DNA of 5,448 bases, from the NCBI GenBank assembly GCA_023128635.1, contig JAGMDP010000053.1, forward strand, positions 1 to 5,448. Reading direction: 5' to 3'. Every line of letters starts with the position of its first letter. The stretch's first letter is position 1. The translations under genes and the position numbers were made by a program. The DNA comes from Candidatus Heimdallarchaeota archaeon (GTDB lineage: Archaea; Asgardarchaeota; Heimdallarchaeia; JABLTI01). This document shows positions 1 to 5,448 of this stretch, piece after piece. Under the pieces are notes generated by a model, which saw only the letters and a list, made by a program, of their open reading frames with translations, ran no database searches and was not told where the DNA came from.

Positions 1-433
1 AGATATAGAGAATGCTTCAAAATTAGCTCAAGCACATGATTTTATCTTATCGTTTGAGGAAGGCTATGATACAATTGTTGGGGAACGCGGGGTCACGCTT
101 TCAGGAGGGCAAAAACAAAGGCTAGCTATTGCTAGAGCTCTTCTTGTTAATCCTGCAATACTAGTTTTGGATGATGCTAGTAGTGCAATTGATGCTGAAA
201 CCGAAAGAAGAATTCAAACAGCTATAGCCAATGTGCTAAAAAATAGAACTACCTTTATCGTCACTCATAGATTAGCGACAATCAAAAATGCTGATTTAAT
301 CATTGTTTTGCGAGATGGAATCCTCATGGATTCTGGAACTCATTCTGAATTAATAATGAGGAATATAGATTATAGACGCTTGTTCGAGAAATTTTCGGAT
401 TTGCCACCTATGAAAAAAATGGAGGAAAATTAA
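1..433 (+). CDS. ABC exporter half-transporter, C-terminal fragment (degenerate-site ATPase domain)
   Basis: This is the C-terminal end of an ABC multidrug/lipid-type exporter subunit. Its membrane domain and Walker A lie before the window. The reading frame is open from base 2 and gives 143 residues. Visible motifs are an X-loop-like GERG followed by the canonical signature LSGGQ (98-112), Walker B ILVLDD (158-175), a D-loop (SAID) and the switch histidine in VTHRL (266-268). The residue after the Walker B aspartate is Asp (173-175) instead of the catalytic Glu. In heterodimeric exporters such as TM287/288 or BmrCD this marks the subunit contributing the weak ATPase site. The next gene begins one base after the stop and encodes the likely partner, so the two should be co-transcribed and form one transporter in the cytoplasmic membrane. 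The substrate cannot be predicted. The family call is very secure; heterodimer formation is inferred. Confidence 0.95.
   Translation, partial: DIENASKLAQAHDFILSFEEGYDTIVGERGVTLSGGQKQRLAIARALLVNPAILVLDDASSAIDAETERRIQTAIANVLKNRTTFIVTHRLATIKNADLIIVLRDGILMDSGTHSELIMRNIDYRRLFEKFSDLPPMKKMEEN
421..425 (+). promoter_or_regulatory. Shine-Dalgarno site GGAGG of the second ABC subunit
   Basis: GGAGG lies inside the last codons of the upstream subunit, nine bases before the ATG at 435. It supports that ATG and shows that the second subunit is translated from its own site within a shared mRNA. Confidence 0.75.
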
Positions 434-434
434 A

Positions 435-2246
435 ATGGCAAAAATGGAAAGTTTCCGAAGTGATTATAGCATAAAATATGCAGATCGAGAATTAATTGGT
501 CGCTTCTGGAAATATCTCATGGCTTACAAATTACAAATGGTGTTCATTATTCTCACTATCTTAGCAATCTCTGGAATTAGTATAGTTCCTCCCTTAATGG
601 TACAAAGAGTATACGATATTTTGGAATCTAGTGGAGAATGGATATCAATTGCTCCTTACGCGATAGCTTATGTAGGTCTAAACCTCCTTTTATGGGTACT
701 TCAAGTAGTTCAAGGTGTTCTAGTAGCAATTGTTACGCAAAAAGTGATTAAAAGAATACAAATGGAGACTTACATAAGTTTACAAGAACAAGATCTAGGG
801 TTCTTTGATGTTCAAGCAACAGGAGAAATTATGTCTCGTATTACCAATGATTCCCAAGAATTAAATAATATGATTACAGTTGTTGGACAGTTTGTCTCGA
901 ATTTTGTAATCGTCTTTTCAGTTTTAGGAATAATGCTTGCTGTTAATTGGCAATTAGGACTTGTAACATTAGGTATGGGTCCAGTGGTCTTTATTGCAGC
1001 ATTCATGTTCAGAAGGTTTTCTAGAAGAACAAGCGGGAAATGGAGAGCAGCCATTGCAGAAGTAAACACCTCATTTCAAGAGAGTGTTTCTGGAATATCC
1101 GTAGCAAAAGCATTTGGTAGGGAAGAAAAATCCAAAGAAGAGTTTGAAGTAATAAATGATGCAACATTTCAAATTGCGAGGAAAAGAGCTTTAGCTCTTA
1201 CAGGTATTTGGCCAGTTTTGGATGGTGTTAGCGTGCTAAGTATATTTAGTATCAATCTGTTTGGTGGTTGGTTAGTAATCCAAAACTTAGCTTCAGCTTC
1301 AACAATTATATTCTTCATTCTCCTATTGAATAGGTTCCTTTATCCACTTGCTCGAGTTGCTTCACAGATTCCAACTGTCCAAAGTGGTTTTGCTGCCATG
1401 GAGAGGATATTCAGCATAGTAGATGCAGAAAAAGTTGTGAAGAATCCAGACAATCCTGTTTTCAAAGAAATTAAAGGACGCATCACATTTGATAGTGTAA
1501 ATCACGAATATGTCCCGAATGAACCCGTCTTAAAGAGCATTAATGTTGATATAAAACCCAGCGAATCAATTGCTATCGTAGGGCATACCGGCGCAGGTAA
1601 AACTACTATTGCTTCCTTATTGATGAGATTTTATGATATAAAGGACGGATCAATCAAAATTGATGATGTTGATATTCGTGACTATGATATACAACATCTT
1701 CGTTCACAAATTGGTTTAGTTAGTCAAGATGTTTTTCTTTTTAGTGGAACCGTTCTTGATAATATTAGATTTGGCAGACCAGATGCTACCATTGAAGAAG
1801 TCAATGAAGTCCTCGATATTGTTGCCGCTCAAGAATTCATAGATGCTTTACCCGATGGTTTGGAAACAGAACTAGGTGAACGTGGTAAAGGTCTTTCTGC
1901 TGGTCAAAGACAAATGATATCATTTGCGCGAACTCTGTTAACTGATCCAAAAATATTGATTTTAGATGAAGCCACTGCAGCGGTGGATGCGTATACTGAA
2001 TCAAAGATTCAAGAAGCTCTTGACCATCTTCTTGCTAACAGAACTTCTATTGTTATTGCTCATCGCTTAACTACAATTCAGAATTCTGATAGGATTCTTG
2101 TCCTTGATAAAGGTGAACTTGTTGAAGAAGGCGATCATGATGCATTAATGAAAAATGGTGGATTGTACTCAGAACTTTATGAAACCTACTTTAAGCATCA
2201 ATCTGCTGAATGGATTTCAGAGATTAGTGAAGTGTTTTCTGACTAA
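435..2246 (+). CDS. ABC exporter half-transporter, complete (permease plus ATPase domain)
   Basis: This is a full-length 603-residue type IV (exporter-fold) ABC half-transporter that uses ATP to move a substrate out of the cytoplasm. The N-terminal membrane domain spans about residues 30-310 and has six hydrophobic segments, near 34-56, 72-99, 148-170, 174-192, 256-282 and 287-304. The ATPase domain covers about 345-585. It has an A-loop tyrosine (Y359), Walker A GHTGAGKT (383-390), Q-loop Q431, X-loop GERGKG, signature LSAGQ (487-491), Walker B ILILDE (D511, catalytic E512) and switch histidine H543. Catalytic residues are intact, but the signature has Ala where LSGGQ has its first Gly. That signature would serve the weak site formed with the upstream subunit, which itself has Asp for Glu, so the pair looks like a matched heterodimer. 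A Shine-Dalgarno site at 421-425 supports the start. The family is certain; the substrate (drug, lipid or peptide) is unknown. Confidence 0.97.
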   Translation: MAKMESFRSDYSIKYADRELIGRFWKYLMAYKLQMVFIILTILAISGISIVPPLMVQRVYDILESSGEWISIAPYAIAYVGLNLLLWVLQVVQGVLVAIVTQKVIKRIQMETYISLQEQDLGFFDVQATGEIMSRITNDSQELNNMITVVGQFVSNFVIVFSVLGIMLAVNWQLGLVTLGMGPVVFIAAFMFRRFSRRTSGKWRAAIAEVNTSFQESVSGISVAKAFGREEKSKEEFEVINDATFQIARKRALALTGIWPVLDGVSVLSIFSINLFGGWLVIQNLASASTIIFFILLLNRFLYPLARVASQIPTVQSGFAAMERIFSIVDAEKVVKNPDNPVFKEIKGRITFDSVNHEYVPNEPVLKSINVDIKPSESIAIVGHTGAGKTTIASLLMRFYDIKDGSIKIDDVDIRDYDIQHLRSQIGLVSQDVFLFSGTVLDNIRFGRPDATIEEVNEVLDIVAAQEFIDALPDGLETELGERGKGLSAGQRQMISFARTLLTDPKILILDEATAAVDAYTESKIQEALDHLLANRTSIVIAHRLTTIQNSDRILVLDKGELVEEGDHDALMKNGGLYSELYETYFKHQSAEWISEISEVFSD

Positions 2247-2288
2247 AAAAAAAGAATCTTCTTAAGTAAGCAAAAGAAATCAATTCTT

Positions 2289-3356
2289 ATGAAGGAACAT
2301 ACCAATAATCCAAAGACTGCTTTTGTCTTTTCTGGTGGGGCTAGTTTAGGGGCAGTCGAGTGTGGTGCCCTAAAAGCTATTGTGGAGCATGGTATACAAG
2401 CTGACATGGTTTTAGGAACATCAGTAGGTAGCTTGAATGGTGCAATGTATGCTTTTAACCCAACAATAGAGGGAGTAAAAGCAATTGAGGATGTTTGGCA
2501 CAATATTAAAGTGTGGAATGTTTTTTCACCTTCACCAATTACTCCTATATTAAATATCACTACTTTTGGATTAAACCTTATTTCCTCAAAGAATATACGT
2601 AAACTTATTTCAGATAATTTGCAATTCACTCGTATTGAGGAAACAAAATTACCTTTGTATATTATTGGAACTGATATTAAATGTGGTGAAGAAGTAGTTT
2701 TCAATAAGGGCTTAGCTTTAGAAGCTTTGATGTCTAGTGTGGCGATTCCAGGTGCATTTCCTCCTCAACGTATGGAAAATTGTTCAATCGTTGATGGTGG
2801 TATAGTAAATAATGCTCCCATTTCTACCGCTGTTCGATTAGGAGCAGAACGTGTTGTAGTTTTTCCAATTGGTGTTCCTTCTGCAGATCAAGAACCAAAG
2901 ACTGTTGCAGAAGTAATTATTCGTAGCTTTATTTTTCTTCTCAATCGCCAGTTAGCTTCTGATATTCAACTCTATAAAGATAAAGTAGAATTAATAATAA
3001 TTCCTCCACCAGATTGCATTGATGTTGGACCACATGATTTCTCCAAATCAAAACAATTGATTGAAGAATCATATGCGAAAGCCAAAGAATGGTTAGAAAA
3101 TGAAGGGTTTTCACCAAATGCAGATACTCATATTCATCCTTGTGATGTTCACACACCACCAGTAAATCTTATGGAAGCAGTAGTCCCTGAACCTGAAATG
3201 AAAGTAACTACTCGAGCAAAGGAAGGCCTAAAGCATTCTACAAGAGGTATAAAAAAATCATTAGATGAAACAGTTGATGAAATTTATACTGATTTGGTTA
3301 AAACCGCTGATGAAATAAAGAAGAAACTCTTCAAAAAAAATACCAAAGATGAATAA
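2289..3356 (+). CDS. Patatin-like phospholipase / acyl hydrolase with 11-residue-repeat tail
   Basis: This 355-residue protein of the patatin family is predicted to hydrolyse acyl ester bonds of lipids with a Ser-Asp dyad. The oxyanion-hole loop is GGASLGA (16-22), a variant of the usual GGGxRG. The nucleophile motif is GTSVG (43-47, Ser45). The conserved SSVAIPGAFPP stretch is at 149-159 and the catalytic Asp169 lies in DGG, so the enzyme should be active. The hydrolase domain ends near residue 270. A proline-containing linker leads to a lysine-rich tail (about 306-355) with 11-residue amphipathic repeats, which suggests binding to a membrane or lipid surface. No signal peptide is visible, so it is probably cytoplasmic or peripheral on the membrane. 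It starts 42 bases after the ABC gene on the same strand. I see no clear ribosome-binding site or TATA box in that A-rich gap, so it may be read from the ABC transcript. The ATG at 2289 is chosen because it lies just before the first strand (residues 10-15). The family is secure; the substrate is unknown. Confidence 0.93.
   Translation: MKEHTNNPKTAFVFSGGASLGAVECGALKAIVEHGIQADMVLGTSVGSLNGAMYAFNPTIEGVKAIEDVWHNIKVWNVFSPSPITPILNITTFGLNLISSKNIRKLISDNLQFTRIEETKLPLYIIGTDIKCGEEVVFNKGLALEALMSSVAIPGAFPPQRMENCSIVDGGIVNNAPISTAVRLGAERVVVFPIGVPSADQEPKTVAEVIIRSFIFLLNRQLASDIQLYKDKVELIIIPPPDCIDVGPHDFSKSKQLIEESYAKAKEWLENEGFSPNADTHIHPCDVHTPPVNLMEAVVPEPEMKVTTRAKEGLKHSTRGIKKSLDETVDEIYTDLVKTADEIKKKLFKKNTKDE
3216..3347 (+). 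repeat. Four tandem 11-residue repeats encoded in the patatin tail
   Basis: Residues 310-353 align as four consecutive 11-mers: AKEGLKHSTRG, IKKSLDETVDE, IYTDLVKTADE and IKKKLFKKNTK. Position 1 is Ala or Ile, position 5 is always Leu, and position 9 is small or hydrophobic in the first three. The remaining positions are mostly charged or polar. Eleven-residue periodicity is typical of extended amphipathic helices in synuclein, perilipin, apolipoprotein and LEA-type proteins. The repeat is in the protein; the DNA copies are diverged, so this is not a recent duplication. Confidence 0.7.
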
Positions 3357-3372
3357 ACTGATAAAAAAAGAG

Positions 3373-3406
3373 GATGCTAATCAATTAACATCTATTCAAT
3401 CTTTTT
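3373..3406 (+). terminator. Possible weak terminator after the patatin gene
   Basis: An imperfect hairpin (GATG at 3373-3376 pairing with CATC at 3389-3392, with an inner TAA/TTA pairing after one mismatch) is followed by a short T-tract in CTTTTTC near 3401-3406. Further T-rich stretches at 3455-3459 and 3469-3480 could also stop transcription by an archaeal polymerase. The stem is weak, so confidence is low. Confidence 0.3.
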
Positions 3407-3454
3407 CAGCAAAATATGTTATTTGTAAGTTTATTAAGCAACATTTATTGGAAC

Positions 3455-3465
3455 TTTTTAATATG
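3455..3465 (+). promoter_or_regulatory. Possible archaeal TATA box of the methyltransferase gene
   Basis: TTTTTAATATG resembles an archaeal TATA box and is centred about 47 bases before the ATG at 3508. A start site about 26 bases downstream would leave a leader of roughly 20 bases carrying the GTGAT ribosome-binding site. The rest of the 151-base gap between the two genes shows only AT-rich sequence and the weak terminator. In AT-rich DNA such matches arise easily by chance. Confidence 0.4.
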
Positions 3466-3497
3466 CATCTTTTGCTTTTTCAATTAGAACTACAAAA

Positions 3498-3502
3498 GTG
3501 AT
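3498..3502 (+). promoter_or_regulatory. Ribosome-binding site GTGAT of the methyltransferase gene
   Basis: GTGAT, complementary to the archaeal-type 16S rRNA 3' end (…ATCACCTCC…), lies five bases before the ATG at 3508 and supports that start. Confidence 0.55.
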
Positions 3503-3507
3503 TAATA

Positions 3508-4218
3508 ATGAACGCTGATCCGGGAAAACACTACGATAAAATGGGAATGGCTTATATTCGAAAGAGCAAGCAAAATCTCCATAATGTTTACTACAATAAC
3601 CCTGCGATTGTCTCACTGGCTGGTGAAGTGAAAGGCAAAGAGGTTTTCGAGGTAGGTTGTGGAGGTGGTTCTCTAACAGAATGGTTGGTCAATCAAGGAG
3701 CCTCAGTCGTTGCTTGTGATGTCAGTGAACAAATGGTAAAGTACACTAAGAAAAAACTGGGTTCGAAAGCTAAAATTTTGATTGCTGATATCTCAGAACC
3801 TTTGGATTTTCTCGAGGTTAACTCTGTTGATATGATTATTGCTTCTCTTGTTCTTCATTACATCAGCAATTGGTTACCGGTGTTCAGTGAATTTAATCGA
3901 ATACTAAAAAAGGATGGTTCAATTGTAATTTCCGTTCATCATCCTCATGCTGACTGGAAATGGTTTAATAAAACTGATTATTTTAAGAAAGAACTTTATG
4001 AAGACTCCTGGACAATTGATGGGAAAGCTTATCCAGTAAATTTCTATCACAGAACACTTGCCAATATGTTTGCCATTTTCAGAAAAAATGGTTTCTTTGT
4101 AGACATTTTACTTGAACCTTTTCCAATACCTGAAGCAAAAGAAGTAGATGCTCGCTCATATGAGACTCTTCTTTCAAATCCTCATTTCTTGTTTCTTAGA
4201 CTAAAGAAAGAAGGGTGA
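3508..4218 (+). CDS. Class I SAM-dependent methyltransferase
   Basis: This 236-residue protein has the Rossmann-like fold of class I methyltransferases (Methyltransf_11 type) and should transfer a methyl group from S-adenosylmethionine to an unidentified small molecule or macromolecule in the cytoplasm. Motif I is VFEVGCGGG (46-54). The acidic residue that binds the SAM ribose is Asp71 in ACDVS. Motif II contains Asp94 in LIADIS, and the motif IV region is SLVLHYI (113-119). Downstream, a distinctive HHPHADW segment (144-150), an aromatic-rich stretch (KWFNKTDYF) and FYHRTLANMF (169-178) probably line the acceptor pocket. The same segment pattern is familiar from Bacillota proteins annotated only as SAM-dependent methyltransferases. 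It has a candidate promoter and a GTGAT site of its own, and it ends at a bidirectional terminator, so it is probably monocistronic. The family is certain; the substrate is unknown. Confidence 0.94.
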   Translation: MNADPGKHYDKMGMAYIRKSKQNLHNVYYNNPAIVSLAGEVKGKEVFEVGCGGGSLTEWLVNQGASVVACDVSEQMVKYTKKKLGSKAKILIADISEPLDFLEVNSVDMIIASLVLHYISNWLPVFSEFNRILKKDGSIVISVHHPHADWKWFNKTDYFKKELYEDSWTIDGKAYPVNFYHRTLANMFAIFRKNGFFVDILLEPFPIPEAKEVDARSYETLLSNPHFLFLRLKKEG

Positions 4219-4249
4219 AAAGCATCTATAACTAGTATTGATGCTTTTT
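4218..4249. terminator. Bidirectional hairpin terminator between converging genes
   Basis: AAAAGCATC (4218-4226) and GATGCTTTT (4240-4248) form a perfect 9-bp stem around a 13-base loop, ending in a T-run on either strand. It starts at the last base of the methyltransferase stop codon. It also contains the stop (4234-4232) and last codons of the minus-strand dehydrogenase, so it can end both converging transcripts. Confidence 0.75.
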
Positions 4250-5230
4250 ATCTACAAGATTAATTGGAGTTTTCCCTTGAGCTATGCGTTGAATATTCTC
4301 TGTAATGATTTCTATGGTCCTATTTGAATGTACAGTTCGCTCAACAAACCCTGCATTGTGAGGAGTAGCAATTACATTTGGTAATTCCCAAATCGGATAT
4401 CTAGAAGGTTTATCTAATTCTGGCCCCCATTTAGGATCCCACCAATGAGGAATCCACCAGACATCAAGAGCTGCACCAGCAATCCACTCTTCTTTAACTG
4501 CTCGATATAATGGTTCTTCTTGTATTATAGCTGCTCTCGCAACATTTACCAGATAAGCTGTAGGTTTCATTAATTTTAATTCGTGTTCTCCAATCATACC
4601 TCGAGTGGCAGGAGTAAGAGGTACAATAACTAAAACAAAATCACTTTCTTTCATAACATAATCCAGATCATCTGGTCCACCCAAGAATTCAAGGTTTAAT
4701 TTCTCTTTTAGTTTCTCTGAAGGTTTTCTTTTAATTCCGAGAATCTTCATTTCAAATGCTTGTAAGCGCTTAGCTACTTCTAAGCCGATACTTCCCAAAC
4801 CAATTATTCCAACTTTTTTTCCTCGAAGTTCTGTTCCTCTAAGTACAACTCTATCAGGAAATGAACTGTTTTTTTGAGGTATTTTCTTTGCTAGTGAGAT
4901 CATTAATGCAATAGTCCCTTCAGCTAAAGGAACTGGATTAGCTCCAGAAGTATTCGCGACTATGATTTTCTCTTTAATTGCCTCAAAAGGTATAGCATCA
5001 ACACCTGCACCTGTCTTTTGAATAAGCTTCAACTTTTTACCCTTTCTTGCTGCTTCAGCAGATAATCGAGTACAAACTACAATCTCGACATCTTGAATGA
5101 GCTCTTCAATTTCCTCATCGGTTCCTTCTTTGGGAACTATCAATTCAACATTTTCTGGCATTGAATCCTTCTGCTTTTCCAACCATTCAGCTAAAGTGGG
5201 TCGAATTACTAATACTTTAATTTTTTTCAC
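4232..5230 (-). CDS. D-isomer-specific 2-hydroxyacid dehydrogenase-like protein (GTG start)
   Basis: This 332-residue protein of the D-2-hydroxyacid dehydrogenase family is predicted to interconvert a 2-keto acid and a D-2-hydroxy acid with NAD(P)(H) in the cytoplasm. The N-terminal substrate domain opens with the strand KIKVLVI (4-9) and contains TGAGVD (73-78). The nucleotide-binding domain has GLGSIG (144-149). Catalytic Arg232 (NVARAA) and His291 (TPHNAG) are present. The usual Glu of the DVFxxEP motif is missing: the sequence runs DVWWIP, then a tryptophan-rich insertion of about 12 residues. After the second strand of the cofactor fold the sequence is GIKRKPS, lacking the NAD-type acidic residue, so NADP(H) use is plausible. 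The start is placed at GTG 5230 because the family fold begins there. The in-frame ATG at 5332 would add 34 basic residues that overlap a real small gene. The purine-rich AGAGAAGAAG just upstream may serve as ribosome-binding site. The family is secure; the substrate is unknown. Confidence 0.9.
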   Translation of the reverse strand: MKKIKVLVIRPTLAEWLEKQKDSMPENVELIVPKEGTDEEIEELIQDVEIVVCTRLSAEAARKGKKLKLIQKTGAGVDAIPFEAIKEKIIVANTSGANPVPLAEGTIALMISLAKKIPQKNSSFPDRVVLRGTELRGKKVGIIGLGSIGLEVAKRLQAFEMKILGIKRKPSEKLKEKLNLEFLGGPDDLDYVMKESDFVLVIVPLTPATRGMIGEHELKLMKPTAYLVNVARAAIIQEEPLYRAVKEEWIAGAALDVWWIPHWWDPKWGPELDKPSRYPIWELPNVIATPHNAGFVERTVHSNRTIEIITENIQRIAQGKTPINLVDKKHQY

Positions 5231-5348
5231 CTTCTTCTCTTTTACAGAAAGAGAGTGAATCCTTTGATGCATGGTTTTCCTCACACGCATCACAATTTCC
5301 ATGTCTTTCACAATCAACTTTTGGACAAGCACATTCTTTATTGGTCAT
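5217..5348 (-). CDS. Small cysteine-rich putative metal-binding protein, 43 residues
   Basis: This 43-residue frame runs from ATG (5348-5346) to TAA (5219-5217). It carries C8-x4-C13-x2-HG-x-C19-x2-C22-x3-H26-x8-C35, plus an extra C6. Six cysteines and two histidines in so short a protein point to a bound metal, probably zinc or possibly an iron-sulfur centre. From memory, the CPxxxCxxHGxCxxCxxxH pattern recurs in small uncharacterised proteins of anaerobic bacteria and methanogens (possibly the DUF6485 type); I could not check this. The gene overlaps the start of the dehydrogenase by 14 bases in another frame, so the two are probably co-transcribed and translationally coupled. A GTGAG site (5357-5353) and a TATA-like box (5400-5391) lie upstream. 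Its function is unknown. A metal-binding helper or regulatory role for the dehydrogenase is only a guess. Confidence 0.85.
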   Translation of the reverse strand: MTNKECACPKVDCERHGNCDACEENHASKDSLSFCKREEGEKN

Positions 5349-5352
5349 GATT

Positions 5353-5357
5353 CTCAC
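5353..5357 (-). promoter_or_regulatory. Ribosome-binding site GTGAG of the small cysteine-rich gene
   Basis: On the minus strand GTGAG lies four bases before the ATG at 5348 and matches the GGTGA core only partly. The spacing is slightly short, but it supports this start. Confidence 0.45.
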
Positions 5358-5390
5358 TTCTACTTTAACACAATCAAATAATACCAACAT

Positions 5391-5400
5391 TTTATATTTG
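5391..5400 (-). promoter_or_regulatory. Probable archaeal TATA box of the cysteine-rich gene/dehydrogenase unit
   Basis: On the minus strand CAAATATAAA follows an A-rich stretch (ACCAAA) that could act as a BRE. It is centred about 47 bases before the ATG at 5348, which would place the transcript start near 5368 and give a leader of about 20 bases. No good -35 element is visible for a bacterial reading. I see no gene in the remaining bases up to the window end. Confidence 0.5.
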
Positions 5401-5448
5401 TTTGGTTACAGAAGAACATAATACTTGCCTTAGTGCTTTTTCAAGGAA

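Noticed and set aside
167..433. A separate short gene starting at TTG 167
   Set aside because: The frame is open back to base 2 and encodes the ABC signature upstream, so this is the end of a larger gene cut by the window edge.
812..1069. Minus-strand open frame of 85 codons
   Set aside because: It lies entirely antisense to the ABC membrane domain and has no recognisable motif or start signal.
2252..2263. Inverted repeat AAGAA/TTCTT between the ABC and patatin genes
   Set aside because: The loop would be only two bases and there is no T-run after it, so it is not a credible terminator.
2243..2704. Minus-strand open frame of 153 codons
   Set aside because: It is antisense to the clearly real patatin gene, and its sequence shows no domain.
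2941..3159. Minus-strand open frame of 72 codons
   Set aside because: It is an antisense shadow of the patatin gene with no motif or upstream signals.
1..5448. tRNA, rRNA, CRISPR, insertion-sequence or riboswitch signals
   Set aside because: I looked on both strands and saw no cloverleaf, regular spaced repeats, terminal inverted repeats or known leader motifs; the window is almost fully accounted for by protein genes.

Overview
The window is an AT-rich stretch (roughly one third G+C by eye) with tightly packed protein genes and no RNA genes, CRISPR arrays or insertion sequences that I can see. I favour an archaeon. TATA-like boxes lie about 40-50 bases before two start codons, one ribosome-binding site reads GTGAT, and I find no convincing bacterial -35/-10 pairs. 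An AT-rich lineage such as an Asgard archaeon would fit, but this is weak inference. An AT-rich bacterium of the Bacillota type is not excluded, because all the protein families here also occur in bacteria.

Layout. Positions 1-2246 (+) hold an ABC exporter operon: the last 143 residues of one half-transporter, then after one base a complete 603-residue half-transporter. The two nucleotide-binding domains have complementary sequence deviations (Walker B aspartate in the first, LSAGQ signature in the second), as expected of a heterodimeric exporter with one weak and one active ATPase site. Positions 2289-3356 (+) encode a patatin-like acyl hydrolase with an intact Ser-Asp dyad. Its C-terminal tail is made of 11-residue amphipathic repeats. 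Positions 3508-4218 (+) encode a class I SAM-dependent methyltransferase with its own putative promoter.

On the minus strand, converging on the methyltransferase, is a two-gene unit. A 43-residue cysteine-rich protein (5348-5217) is followed by a D-2-hydroxyacid dehydrogenase-like protein, best started at a GTG at 5230, so the two overlap by 14 bases. If the dehydrogenase is started at the upstream ATG (5332), the small gene is hidden. A 9-bp perfect hairpin with U-tracts on both sides separates the converging transcripts and includes the last codons of the dehydrogenase.

Functional links. The exporter and the patatin could both act at the membrane or on lipids, but nothing in the sequence proves they work together. 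The methyltransferase looks independent. The small cysteine-rich protein and the dehydrogenase are almost certainly co-transcribed. I see no clear new multi-gene system. The most notable points are the hidden cysteine-rich gene, the repeat tail on the patatin and the atypical active site of the dehydrogenase.
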